In this document: positions 9,286 through 17,899 of the stretch, piece by piece
How the letters are laid out: each line of letters opens with the position of its first letter
How positions within the stretch are numbered: the stretch's first letter is position 1
Source: an uncultured Clostridium sp.
GTDB lineage: Bacteria > Bacillota > Clostridia > Lachnospirales > Lachnospiraceae
Length of the DNA stretch: 64,000 nucleotides
Assembly: GCA_900539185.1 (NCBI GenBank)
Contig: UQBG01000003.1
Location: 1 to 64,000, forward strand
Direction of reading: 5' to 3'
Notes under the pieces: model-generated
Database searches by the model: none
Told to the model about the DNA's origin: nothing
The model's input: only the letters and a program-made list of their open reading frames with translations
Translations under genes and position numbers: made by a program

Positions 9286-9903
9286 ATGGTAGCAATAATC
9301 GATTATGATGCAGGGAATATTAAAAGTGTCGAAAAAGCCGTAAATTATCTGGGGCAGGAAGCCTGTATTACGCGGGATCGAGATCAGATCCTAAGCAGTA
9401 ACCGGGTAATCCTTCCGGGGGTTGGAAGCTTCGGAGATGCGATGGCAAAGCTTCGGGAATATCAGCTGGTAAATACGATCTATGATGTCGTAGATAAAGG
9501 GACTCCGTTTCTCGGAATCTGTCTGGGTCTTCAACTACTATTTCAAAGCAGTGAGGAAACACCGGGGGTAACCGGTCTTGGAATTCTGGACGGTCGGATT
9601 CTGCGGATTCCGGACGCACCGGGGCTGAAGATTCCGCATATGGGCTGGAACTCTCTGGATATCAAACCGGGTGCACACCTATTCAAAGGACTGGTTGACC
9701 ATCCGTATGTATATTTTGTTCATTCCTATTATCTGCAGGCCGACCATCCGGAGGATGTGGCGGCTACCACTGTTTACTCTACAAGGATTCACGCATCGGT
9801 AGAGCATAAGAATGTATACGCCTGCCAGTTTCATCCGGAAAAGAGCAGTGCGGTAGGTCTTCAGATTCTGAAGAATTTCATAGAACCAGAGGAGGCAGAA
9901 TAA
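9286..9903 (+). CDS. hisH: Imidazole glycerol phosphate synthase, glutaminase subunit HisH
   Basis: 205-aa class-I glutamine amidotransferase subunit. It releases ammonia from glutamine for HisF in histidine biosynthesis. The nucleophile Cys sits in GICLGLQLL (about residue 79), and the His-Glu partners in CQFHPEKSS near the C-terminus. The oxyanion-strand region PGVGSFGDA is also present. Its TAA shares one base with the ATG of hisF, so the two subunits are translationally coupled. No other his genes are in the window. Confidence 0.95.
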   Translation: MVAIIDYDAGNIKSVEKAVNYLGQEACITRDRDQILSSNRVILPGVGSFGDAMAKLREYQLVNTIYDVVDKGTPFLGICLGLQLLFQSSEETPGVTGLGILDGRILRIPDAPGLKIPHMGWNSLDIKPGAHLFKGLVDHPYVYFVHSYYLQADHPEDVAATTVYSTRIHASVEHKNVYACQFHPEKSSAVGLQILKNFIEPEEAE

Positions 9904-10664
9904 TGCATACAAAGAGAATGATTCCCTGTCTGGATGTAAAAAATGGCAGAGTTGTAAAAGGCGTTAACTTTGTGAATCTGCAGGATGCCGGCGATCCGGT
10001 TCAAATCGCAGCTGCATATGATAAGGCAGGGGCGGATGAACTGGTATTTCTGGATATTACAGCATCTTCCGATGCCAGAGCAATCGTTGTGGATATGGTA
10101 CGAAGAGTTGCCGAAACCGTATTTATACCGTTTACTGTCGGTGGCGGTATCCGTACTGTCGAAGACTTCCGTGCGATCCTGCGGGAAGGTGCGGACAAGG
10201 TATCTGTAAATTCCTCAGCCATTGATCGCCCGCAGTTAATATCGGAGGCTGCCGATAAGTTTGGCAGTCAGTGTGTAGTGGTGGCAATTGATGCCCGGCG
10301 GCGGGAAGATGGTTCCGGATGGAATATCTATAAAAATGGCGGTCGAATCGACATGGGAATGGATGCGATTGAATGGGCAATGCAGGTAGAACGCCTGGGT
10401 GCCGGTGAGATTCTTCTTACCAGCATGGACTGTGACGGAACAAAGGCCGGATATGACATTGAACTTACCCGACTGGTATCAGAAAATGTAGGAATTCCTG
10501 TGATTGCTTCCGGTGGTGCCGGTACAAAGGAGCATTTTTATGAAGCACTCACGGAAGGAAAGGCAGATGCCGCACTGGCAGCCTCTCTATTCCACTATAA
10601 AGAACTGGAGATTTCTGATCTGAAGCACTATCTGCAGGGCAGAGGAATCCCGGTTCGTCTGTAA
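9903..10664 (+). CDS. hisF: Imidazole glycerol phosphate synthase, cyclase subunit HisF
   Basis: 253-aa (beta/alpha)8 barrel that turns PRFAR plus ammonia into imidazole glycerol phosphate and AICAR. Catalytic Asp residues are visible in IPCLDVKNGRVVKG (about residue 11) and in LLTSMDCDGTKAGYD (about 130). Phosphate loops GGGIRTVEDF and ASGGAGTKEHF are intact. Length is normal. It overlaps hisH by one base and is followed by a GNAT gene 12 bp later. Confidence 0.96.
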   Translation: MHTKRMIPCLDVKNGRVVKGVNFVNLQDAGDPVQIAAAYDKAGADELVFLDITASSDARAIVVDMVRRVAETVFIPFTVGGGIRTVEDFRAILREGADKVSVNSSAIDRPQLISEAADKFGSQCVVVAIDARRREDGSGWNIYKNGGRIDMGMDAIEWAMQVERLGAGEILLTSMDCDGTKAGYDIELTRLVSENVGIPVIASGGAGTKEHFYEALTEGKADAALAASLFHYKELEISDLKHYLQGRGIPVRL

Positions 10665-10676
10665 GAAGGGTTGAAT

Positions 10677-11111
10677 ATGGACGAAGTAGAGCTAAGAATA
10701 AATGAACTGGATGTTGATACCTATCTGGCACTCCGTGCCGGTGTCCACTGGAAGGTTTTAAAACAGGAGCAGGCGCAGTTGGCGTTAAAAAACAGTCTGT
10801 ATGTTGTGTCTGCCTATCGTGACGGCAGATGTGTCGGCATGGGACGTCTGGTCGGAGACGGTGCTGTTATTTGTTATGTGCAGGATCTGATCGTATTACC
10901 GGAGGTACAGAGCCGGGGAATCGGCTCTCTGATTCTGACTCGATTAAAAAATCGGGTGGAAGAGCTGCGGCAGGAGGGGTCCGAGATGATGTTTTGCCTG
11001 ATGTGCGCCAAGGGTCGGGAATCCTTTTATGAAAAGCACGGATTTCTGGCAAGACCAACGGCTGTATTAGGTCCCGGTATGATCCAATATCTGAATTCAC
11101 TTGACAGATAA
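10677..11111 (+). CDS. GNAT-family N-acetyltransferase
   Basis: 144-aa acetyl-CoA-dependent acetyltransferase of unknown substrate. The acetyl-CoA loop reads VQSRGIGSLI (consensus Q/RxxGxG/A), preceded by the strand VQDLIVLPE. ATG 10677 is preferred to TTG 10671 because the AAGGG ribosome site lies 7 nt away and the TTG directly abuts it. It may share the hisHF transcript. Its last codons contain the -35 box of the trp leader promoter. Confidence 0.85.
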   Translation: MDEVELRINELDVDTYLALRAGVHWKVLKQEQAQLALKNSLYVVSAYRDGRCVGMGRLVGDGAVICYVQDLIVLPEVQSRGIGSLILTRLKNRVEELRQEGSEMMFCLMCAKGRESFYEKHGFLARPTAVLGPGMIQYLNSLDR

Positions 11112-11128
11112 TGTCAACCTAGTATAAT
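11101..11128 (+). promoter_or_regulatory. Promoter of the trp T-box leader
   Basis: TTGACA (11101-11106), a 16-bp spacer and TATAAT (11123-11128) are near-consensus sigma-A boxes. The -35 overlaps the end of the GNAT gene. The start point at about 11135 lies just before stem I of the T-box. Confidence 0.85.
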
Positions 11129-11129
11129 A

Positions 11130-11425
11130 AGCACATAAATATGAGAAACCGATGACGCAGAGATAACGGCGGGAGAGGTGCTGTACAGAGAGTCTGGGAT
11201 GCTGAGAACCAGACAGGTAACTACCGGTCAAATGGACTGCTGAGGGCGTAGTCAAAGGTATATTGCCGAGTATTCTACGACGTAAGGCTTACGTTAGTAG
11301 CCGGAAATATGTTAGTATTTCTGAGAGCATGGTTGTTCCGTGAAACAGGGTGGCACCGCGAGTTGACAGTTATGATGATTCGTCCCTGACAGCTATAGAT
11401 AATCTATAGTTGTCAGGGATTTTTT
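11130..11425 (+). ncRNA. T-box riboswitch, tryptophan-specific
   Basis: tRNA-sensing leader controlling trpE-trpG. The T-box core AGGGTGGCACCGCG is at 11347-11360. Stem I is readable: GCAG pairs with CTGC around an internal loop with AGATAA on the 5' side and the specifier TGG (11233-11235) followed by A on the 3' side, so it should read tRNA-Trp. The antiterminator bulge is TGGC, which pairs with the acceptor end of a tRNA with discriminator G, as in bacterial tRNA-Trp. A terminator ends the leader. Uncharged tRNA-Trp should permit readthrough. Confidence 0.95.
11383..11425 (+). terminator. T-box regulated terminator
   Basis: TCCCTGACAGCTATAGAT pairs with ATCTATAGTTGTCAGGGA (11383-11419) and is followed by six T residues at 11420-11425. 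It competes with the antiterminator formed by the T-box core. Confidence 0.93.
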
Positions 11426-11506
11426 ATGCGATTCATTACCGGCTCCGCCGGATTTTATCTGTCCCATTGCGTCAGAGCTAGCATGAAACCAGAAAGGAGC
11501 ACACTT

Positions 11507-12985
11507 ATGAACACGATCACACTGGAAGAAGCAAAAAAGGTATCTGCCACTGGAGACTATCGCGTAATACCGATTGGAATGGAAATATATTCGGATTCCT
11601 ATACATCGATACAGGTATTACGGATTCTGCAAAATGTAAGCAAGCACTGTTACATTCTCGAGAGTATCGAGGACTCCCAAAAATGGGGACGTTATACATT
11701 TCTCGGATATCATCCGACACTGGAAGTAACCTGTTTAAACGGCAGCGTTACCGTAACCGACCAACATGGGAACAAACAGCAGTTCCGGACAAATCATCCG
11801 GGCAGCTATCTAAAATCCCTGTTAGAGCAGTATAAAAGTCCGAAACTTCCGAATCTTCCTGCCTTTACCGGTGGTTTAGTCGGCTATTTTTCTTATGACT
11901 ATATCAAGTATAGTGAACCCTCCCTTGTTTTGGATGCAGAGGATGAGGAACACTTCAATGATGTTGACCTTATGCTGTTTGATAAGGTCATCTGCTTCGA
12001 TAACTTCCGTCAGAAGATCCTGTTGATTGCAAATGCATCTACTGATGATCTGGATCATTCCTACCCGGAGGCGATTCGGGAGCTGGAAGCGATGAAACAG
12101 CTTCTGAAAACGGGGCAGCCTGCTGCTTATACACCCGGTCATCTCAAATCAGACTTTCAACCGCTGTTTAGCGAAACACAGTTTTGCGATATGGTTGAAA
12201 AGGCAAAACACTATATCCGGGAAGGCGATATCTTTCAGGTTGTTCTTTCCAATCGACTGGAAGCACAGTTTGAAGGCAGCCTCTTAGATACCTATCGTGT
12301 TCTGCGGACCTTGAATCCGTCTCCTTATATGTTTTACTTTTCCAGCGACTCTATAGAGATCGCCGGTGCATCTCCGGAAACACTGGTTAAACTACAGGAT
12401 GGTGAACTTCACACATTTCCGCTGGCCGGCACACGTCCAAGAGGAACGACGACGCAGGAAGATCTCCGGCTGGAGCAGGAGCTGCTGGCAGACGAGAAGG
12501 AATGTTCAGAGCATAATATGCTGGTAGATCTGGGCCGGAATGATCTGGGCCGGATCAGTAAGTTCGGTTCTGTAGCAGTCGAAAAATATATGTCCATTGA
12601 GCGATACTCTCATGTCATGCATATCGGATCCACAGTACGCGGAGAACTGCGGGATGACCTCTCTGCCGTTGACGCGGTCGATGCCGTTCTTCCGGCAGGA
12701 ACCTTATCCGGAGCACCGAAGCTGCGTGCCTGCGAGATCATAAATGAGCTGGAGAACAACAAACGAGGCATCTATGGCGGTGCCATCGGTTATCTGGACT
12801 TCACCGGAAATCTGGATACCTGTATTTCCATCCGACTGGCATTTAAGAAGAACGGAAAAATCTTCGTCAGAAGCGGAGCCGGAATCGTGGCTGACAGCGT
12901 TCCGGAAAAAGAGTATCAGGAATGTATCAATAAAGCAAAAGCGGTAATGAGTGCACTGAAGGATGCAGAAGGAGGAATTGAGTAA
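11507..12985 (+). CDS. trpE: Anthranilate synthase component I
   Basis: 492-aa chorismate-using enzyme making anthranilate, the first step of tryptophan synthesis. Signatures in order: FTGGLVGYFSYDYIKY, IREGDIFQVVLSNRLE, AGASPETLV, FPLAGTRPRG, NMLVDLGRNDLGR and LPAGTLSGAPK. ATG 11507 is chosen because AAGGAG lies 8 nt upstream; an in-frame ATG at 11426 sits right at the terminator T-run. Controlled by the Trp T-box. Overlaps trpG by one base. An aminodeoxychorismate synthase role is less likely given the Trp specifier. Confidence 0.95.
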   Translation: MNTITLEEAKKVSATGDYRVIPIGMEIYSDSYTSIQVLRILQNVSKHCYILESIEDSQKWGRYTFLGYHPTLEVTCLNGSVTVTDQHGNKQQFRTNHPGSYLKSLLEQYKSPKLPNLPAFTGGLVGYFSYDYIKYSEPSLVLDAEDEEHFNDVDLMLFDKVICFDNFRQKILLIANASTDDLDHSYPEAIRELEAMKQLLKTGQPAAYTPGHLKSDFQPLFSETQFCDMVEKAKHYIREGDIFQVVLSNRLEAQFEGSLLDTYRVLRTLNPSPYMFYFSSDSIEIAGASPETLVKLQDGELHTFPLAGTRPRGTTTQEDLRLEQELLADEKECSEHNMLVDLGRNDLGRISKFGSVAVEKYMSIERYSHVMHIGSTVRGELRDDLSAVDAVDAVLPAGTLSGAPKLRACEIINELENNKRGIYGGAIGYLDFTGNLDTCISIRLAFKKNGKIFVRSGAGIVADSVPEKEYQECINKAKAVMSALKDAEGGIE

Positions 12986-13554
12986 TGATACTACTAATCG
13001 ATAATTATGATAGCTTTTCCTATAACTTATATCAGCTAATCGGTACCCTTCGTCCGGATATCCGTGTGATCCGGAATGATGAACTGACGGTTTCCCAAAT
13101 CCGTGAACTGCATCCGGACGCTCTGGTTTTATCACCGGGGCCCGGTCGTCCTGCCGATGCAGGCGTCTGTATCCCGGTCGTCCGGGAACTGGGCCGCGAA
13201 TTCCCGATCCTGGGTGTCTGTCTGGGACATCAGTCAATCTGTGAAGCCTACGGTGCCACCGTTTCCTATGCCGGACGCCTGATGCACGGTAAAAAGTCAG
13301 ACGTGACCATTGATACCACCTGTCCGATTTTTCATGGAATGCCGAAGGTGATAGAAGCTGCCAGATATCATTCTCTGGCAGTACTTCCGGATACAATCCC
13401 TGAGTGCCTTCAGATCACAGCAACCGCTGATGACGGTGAAATTATGGGCATCCGTCATAAGGACTACCCTGTATACGGCCTTCAGTTCCATCCGGAGTCG
13501 ATCCTGACCCCACAGGGCAGAGAGATTTTGAAGAATTTCTTTTTTGGTCTATAA
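12985..13554 (+). CDS. trpG: Anthranilate synthase component II, glutamine amidotransferase
   Basis: 189-aa class-I amidotransferase supplying ammonia to TrpE. The N-terminus LLIDNYDSFSYNLYQL is classic. The nucleophile Cys is in GVCLGHQSI (about residue 79) and the His-Glu pair in QFHPESIL near the C-terminus. It shares one base (TAATG) with trpE, so it is coupled to it. trpDCFBA do not follow here and must lie elsewhere if the pathway is complete. Confidence 0.95.
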   Translation: MILLIDNYDSFSYNLYQLIGTLRPDIRVIRNDELTVSQIRELHPDALVLSPGPGRPADAGVCIPVVRELGREFPILGVCLGHQSICEAYGATVSYAGRLMHGKKSDVTIDTTCPIFHGMPKVIEAARYHSLAVLPDTIPECLQITATADDGEIMGIRHKDYPVYGLQFHPESILTPQGREILKNFFFGL

Positions 13555-13650
13555 TTTTCAGAAGGGATATGATATAATTTTCCCATATGTGGACAGGAGT
13601 TGATAAGGCTCCTCATCTGCTTTCATTAAATGGGAAATGAGGCTTATCCG

Positions 13651-13845
13651 ATGACAGAGCAAAAGATACCGGCAACTACAAATCGAAAACGCATAAACCA
13701 GATGAAACAGGGAATCTTGATCATAGCATCCCTGTTGATTCTGGCTTCTGTCATTTTAAATGTGGTGCTAATGATTCGGGTGATTCATCTGAATCATCTG
13801 GTTGCACAGTTATATGGAGCCGTCACAGAATTTCCGTTTCTATAG
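13651..13845 (+). CDS. Small single-pass membrane protein
   Basis: 64-aa protein, not recognised. A basic N-terminal 20 residues precede one long hydrophobic helix (about residues 21-43, GILIIASLLILASVILNVVL). ATG 13651 has AATGAGG 8 nt upstream; an in-frame ATG at 13630 lacks a ribosome site. It sits 21 bp before the bactofilin gene and could be its membrane partner, but this is only positional. Confidence 0.55.
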   Translation: MTEQKIPATTNRKRINQMKQGILIIASLLILASVILNVVLMIRVIHLNHLVAQLYGAVTEFPFL

Positions 13846-13866
13846 TACATATATAAGGAGGGTCCT

Positions 13867-14916
13867 ATGGGATTTTTTAAAGACTTTAAGAACGATATGA
13901 AACAAGCCGTCAATGAACTGATGCCCGAAAATGATGAAGTGGTCAGTGAATATGATGATGAAGATATGGTGAATACTCTGGATGAAACCGTTCCTGCCGA
14001 TGAGACCTATGTAGATACGATGTCTCAGGAACAGGCAGCACCTGCAGAAACTGACAACAGCTCAGACGATGTCGATCTGGCGGATCTGGATGATATCGAG
14101 ATCGATGAAGCCGATCTGGCGGAGGCAGAGACAGAGACCGATGGCTATGCAGATGATATGAGTGCTCTGGCAGATCTGCTTTCCGGCAAGTCGGATATCG
14201 CAACCGCTGCGGTAGAGGAAGAACCTGCCGATACAACTGCAGATACCGAAACAGAGGTGACAGACGCTGCGATACAGAGTACGGAAGAACCGGAAGTATC
14301 GACCGAAGAGGAACAGCCACAGACTACCGTCGAGCAGAAAGAGAACGAAGCAGAACAGAAGCAGGAGGACGCAATGGACGAAGATAAGGTTATTGAAATC
14401 ACAACCGTAAAGGATATCACAGAGGCAGAACCCTCACCGGAAACCGGTTCTGCCATAGCACCGGAAGAGATCAGTGACAGCACCACCTACATCACAAAGG
14501 GGACCCGGATTGAAGGTAACCTGTTTACCGATGGTTCCGTAGATATCATCGGTAGTGTAGAAGGAGATGTGAACTGCTATGGAAAGCTGGTTGTCAGTGG
14601 CAACATCAACGGCAAGGTAAACGCCAGTGAAGTATATGCAAATGCGGCAAAGATTACCGGAGAGATTACCAGTACCGGCAGTGTAAAGATCGGTGTCGGT
14701 TCTGTCATCGTCGGAAATGTAGATGCTCAGTCTGCCGTTGTCGCAGGTGCTATAAACGGAGATCTGGATATCAAGGGACCGGTCATCGTGGATTCTACCG
14801 CAGTTATCATGGGAAATATTAAGTCTCGCTCTGTACAGATCAACAACGGTGCAGTTATCGAAGGCTTTTGCTCACAGTGCTATTCAGATATTGATGTTAA
14901 GAGCTTTTTTGCATAA
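13867..14916 (+). CDS. Bactofilin-family protein with long acidic N-terminus
   Basis: 349 aa. The C-terminal domain (about 210-345) is a bactofilin-type right-handed beta helix: regularly spaced turns such as TRIEGNLFTDGSVDIIGSVE, GKLVVSGNINGKVNASE and GSVIVGNVDAQSAVVAGAI. Bactofilins polymerise without nucleotide and act in cell shape and envelope patterning. The first 200 residues are acidic and low-complexity, with DLADLDDIE like the protein at 7568, and start with an amphipathic MGFFKDFKNDMKQAV that could bind membrane. AAGGAGGG precedes the ATG. Confidence 0.82.
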   Translation: MGFFKDFKNDMKQAVNELMPENDEVVSEYDDEDMVNTLDETVPADETYVDTMSQEQAAPAETDNSSDDVDLADLDDIEIDEADLAEAETETDGYADDMSALADLLSGKSDIATAAVEEEPADTTADTETEVTDAAIQSTEEPEVSTEEEQPQTTVEQKENEAEQKQEDAMDEDKVIEITTVKDITEAEPSPETGSAIAPEEISDSTTYITKGTRIEGNLFTDGSVDIIGSVEGDVNCYGKLVVSGNINGKVNASEVYANAAKITGEITSTGSVKIGVGSVIVGNVDAQSAVVAGAINGDLDIKGPVIVDSTAVIMGNIKSRSVQINNGAVIEGFCSQCYSDIDVKSFFA

Positions 14917-14937
14917 TTATAAAGGAGTATACAGATC

Positions 14938-15639
14938 ATGGAAGAAAAACGAATCTTATTGAAACTGAGCGGTGAGGCACTGGCCGGGAATAAAAAGACC
15001 GGTTTTGATGAAGCAACCGTACTGGAGGTTGCCCGTCAGGTAAAGATTGCACTGGAGGCCGGAAAGCAGATTGCGATCGTAATCGGAGGCGGAAACTTCT
15101 GGCGCGGTCGTACCAGTGAACATATGGATCGGGTAAAGGCTGATCAGATCGGTATTCTGGCAACCGTTATGAACTGTATCTATGTTGCCGAGATGTTCCG
15201 CGTATCCGGAATGAAAACAATGATTATGACACCATTTGAATGTGGAAATATGACAAAGCTCTTCCGGAAGGATGATGCACTGGAAGCACTGGAAGCCGGT
15301 ACCGTTGTATTTTTCGCCGGCGGCACCGGTCATCCGTACTTTTCTACCGATATGTCAACCGTCTTAATGGCTGTTGAGATCGAAGCTGATGTTATTCTGT
15401 CCGGTAAGGCAATCGATGGCGTGTATGATTCGGATCCAAAGCTGAATCCAAACGCAAAGAAGTATGACAACATGGAGATGCAGGACATCGTAGATCAGAA
15501 GCTGGGTGTTATTGACCTTGCATCAGCTGTACTTGCAGTGGAGAACCATATGCCTATGAAGTTATTTGGGCTGAACGGAGAAAACAGTATCGTAAACGCA
15601 ATGACCGGTACCTTTACCGGAACTTATATTCATGCATAA
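14938..15639 (+). CDS. pyrH: UMP kinase
   Basis: 233-aa amino-acid-kinase-fold enzyme phosphorylating UMP to UDP. Motifs seen: LLKLSGEAL at the N-terminus, VIGGGNFWRGR for UMP binding, FFAGGTGHPYFSTD and the nucleotide loop DGVYDSDPK. Length fits bacterial PyrH. AAAGGAG lies upstream. First gene of the conserved pyrH-frr-uppS-cdsA-dxr-rseP order. Confidence 0.96.
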   Translation: MEEKRILLKLSGEALAGNKKTGFDEATVLEVARQVKIALEAGKQIAIVIGGGNFWRGRTSEHMDRVKADQIGILATVMNCIYVAEMFRVSGMKTMIMTPFECGNMTKLFRKDDALEALEAGTVVFFAGGTGHPYFSTDMSTVLMAVEIEADVILSGKAIDGVYDSDPKLNPNAKKYDNMEMQDIVDQKLGVIDLASAVLAVENHMPMKLFGLNGENSIVNAMTGTFTGTYIHA

Positions 15640-15668
15640 GCAGTATATTTTAAGGAGGATTCTATATT

Positions 15669-16214
15669 ATGTTACAGCAGTACGAAGAGAAAATGGACAA
15701 GTCACTGGATAGCCTGTTAAGCGAGTTTTCCAGCATTCGGGCAGGCCGCGCAAATCCACATGTATTAGATAAGATCCGTATCGACTACTACGGACAGCCA
15801 ACCCCATTACAGCAGGTAGCAAATATCTCTGTACCGGAGGCACGTACACTGATGATCCAGCCATGGGAATCATCTCTGATCAAGGAGATTGAGAAGGCGA
15901 TTCTGTGTTCCGACCTGGGAATCACACCAAACAACGATGGAAAAGCTGTACGCTTAAACTTCCCGGAACTGACAGAGGACAGACGTAAGGAAATGTCAAA
16001 GGATGTTAAGAAGAAGGGTGAGAATGCCAAGGTTGCGATCCGTAACATCCGCCGGGATGCAAATGACGCCTTTAAGAAACAGAATAAGGCAAATGAAATT
16101 TCAGAAGATGAGTTAAAGGATTTGGAGGATAAGGTTCAGAAACTGACGGACAAGTATGTCGATAAAGTTGACAAAGCCGTTGATGAGAAGTGTAAGGAAA
16201 TTATGACAGTATAA
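15669..16214 (+). CDS. frr: Ribosome recycling factor
   Basis: 181-aa RRF that, with EF-G, splits post-termination ribosomes. Diagnostic stretches: SSIRAGRANPHVLDKI, YYGQPTPLQQVANISVPEAR, LGITPNNDGKAVRLNFPELT and NIRRDANDAFK. Length is near the usual 185. AAGGAGG lies 9 nt upstream. Located directly after pyrH, as in most bacteria. Confidence 0.97.
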   Translation: MLQQYEEKMDKSLDSLLSEFSSIRAGRANPHVLDKIRIDYYGQPTPLQQVANISVPEARTLMIQPWESSLIKEIEKAILCSDLGITPNNDGKAVRLNFPELTEDRRKEMSKDVKKKGENAKVAIRNIRRDANDAFKKQNKANEISEDELKDLEDKVQKLTDKYVDKVDKAVDEKCKEIMTV

Positions 16215-16299
16215 TTCACTTCTGAAATCAGCCGGCTAAGAATATAGTAAAACATAGTACTGATGACAATGATGCATACAGAACCTGGGAGGAGTCTAT

Positions 16300-17028
16300 A
16301 TGGAACAGGTAATCAATGGAGAAATGATGAATATACCGGAGCATATTGCGATTATTCTGGACGGGAACGGTCGATGGGCAAAGAAACGTGGTATGCCAAG
16401 AAACTACGGTCATCTGCAGGGTGCAAAGAATGTAGAGCAGATCTGTCAGGATGCATATGATCTGGGTGTGAAATATTTAACCGTCTATGCTTTCTCAACC
16501 GAAAACTGGAAGCGTTCCGTCGAGGAAGTCAGCGGAATCATGAATATTTTAAGACAGTATCTGTCTTCCTTTAAAACCCATATTAAGCGTGATAAGTTGA
16601 CGGTGCGTGTCATTGGTGATCGTTCCAGACTGGCGGATGACATCAACATCCTGATTGATGAGCTGTGGGCGATGAGTAAGGATCATCAAGGACTTACTTT
16701 GACTATCGCTTTAAACTATGGCAGTCGGGATGAAATCACTCGTGCCGTACGCCGGATTGCGACCGATGTAAAGGACGGCACGCTGGACATTGACCGGATT
16801 GATGAATCCTATATATCCTCTCAGTTGGATACCGGCTACATGCCGGATCCGGATCTGCTGATCCGAACCAGTGGGGAAGAACGACTGTCAAATTATCTAC
16901 TGTGGCAGTTGGCCTATACGGAGTTTTATTTCACGGATGTATGCTGGCCAGACTTTGATAAGGCAGAACTGATAAAGGCAATACGATACTACAATGGAAG
17001 GGATAGACGGTATGGCGGAGTCAAGTAA
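16300..17028 (+). CDS. uppS: Isoprenyl transferase (undecaprenyl diphosphate synthase)
   Basis: 242-aa cis-prenyltransferase making the lipid carrier precursor for peptidoglycan. The catalytic Asp and diphosphate loop are in IAIILDGNGRWAKKRG (about residues 15-30). TVYAFSTENWKR and the C-terminal PDLLIRTSGEERLSNYLLWQ are intact. GGGAGGAG lies upstream of the ATG. Its end overlaps the start of cdsA. Confidence 0.96.
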   Translation: MEQVINGEMMNIPEHIAIILDGNGRWAKKRGMPRNYGHLQGAKNVEQICQDAYDLGVKYLTVYAFSTENWKRSVEEVSGIMNILRQYLSSFKTHIKRDKLTVRVIGDRSRLADDINILIDELWAMSKDHQGLTLTIALNYGSRDEITRAVRRIATDVKDGTLDIDRIDESYISSQLDTGYMPDPDLLIRTSGEERLSNYLLWQLAYTEFYFTDVCWPDFDKAELIKAIRYYNGRDRRYGGVK

Positions 17029-17881
17029 AAAAAATGAAAAAACCAAAAGCTTTTTAATCCGGCTGGCCAGTACGGTGGTTATGCTGACACTGGGCGGCGG
17101 TGCAATCTACATCGGCAAATGGGTTCTGGCAGTTGTATTACTGGCAGTTTCATTGGGTGGTGTCTTTGAATTATTGCGGGTATTTAATGTACATAAGACC
17201 TCTCTGGCTGTTGTAACCTATATCTTCACCGTCCTTTATAATGTTTTATTGTATGTACGGGAATATGTTACGGCAGGGCCGGCCGGAACGGAGCTTTTGC
17301 TGTTTATACTATATCTTCTGATCATTCTGACGATATATGTATTCCGCTTTCCGAAGCACGACATTAAGCAGACCGTCAGCTGCTTCTTTTCATTCTTTTA
17401 TGTTCCGGTATGTCTGAGCTATATCGAACAGCTTCGGAACATGGAGCATGGATTTTACTTTGTCATCTTAATCCTGATCTGCTCCTGCGGAAATGACATG
17501 TTTGCCTATCTGGTAGGAATCCTGATCGGCAAGCATAAGATGTTTCCACATCTTAGTCCAAAGAAGAGTGTGGAGGGATTTATTGGTGGAATCCTGGGCG
17601 CAGCCGGTCTGGGCGTTGCCTATGGATTTATTTATCAGAATATTACAGGCAGCACAACGGAACACTTTCCTTTGCTGTTCGGAATTATCTGCGGAGTAGG
17701 TGCTCTGCCGGCAGTTGTAGGGGATCTGGCTGCATCTGGTATCAAACGAAATTACGGAATCAAAGATTACAGTCATTTGATTCCGGGACATGGTGGTATC
17801 ATGGATCGCTTCGACAGTATGATCTTTACCGCACCGATTGTATTTTATATGGTAACTTTTTTATTTCAGATGTATCGTTAA
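17012..17881 (+). CDS. cdsA: Phosphatidate cytidylyltransferase
   Basis: 289-aa membrane enzyme making CDP-diacylglycerol from phosphatidate and CTP. It has about seven hydrophobic helices and the C-terminal signature GIKRNYGIKDYSHLIPGHGG followed by IMDRFDS. ATG 17012 has GGAAGGGA 8 nt upstream; the earlier ATG 16994 lies within uppS without a site. It overlaps uppS by 17 bp, so the genes are coupled. Confidence 0.94.
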   Translation: MAESSKKNEKTKSFLIRLASTVVMLTLGGGAIYIGKWVLAVVLLAVSLGGVFELLRVFNVHKTSLAVVTYIFTVLYNVLLYVREYVTAGPAGTELLLFILYLLIILTIYVFRFPKHDIKQTVSCFFSFFYVPVCLSYIEQLRNMEHGFYFVILILICSCGNDMFAYLVGILIGKHKMFPHLSPKKSVEGFIGGILGAAGLGVAYGFIYQNITGSTTEHFPLLFGIICGVGALPAVVGDLAASGIKRNYGIKDYSHLIPGHGGIMDRFDSMIFTAPIVFYMVTFLFQMYR

Positions 17882-17899
17882 GTTAGCTAGGAGGATATC

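Noticed and set aside
12704..13396. 230-codon minus-strand frame over trpE/trpG
   Set aside because: Both plus-strand genes have intact catalytic motifs; the antisense frame shows no domain and no ribosome site.
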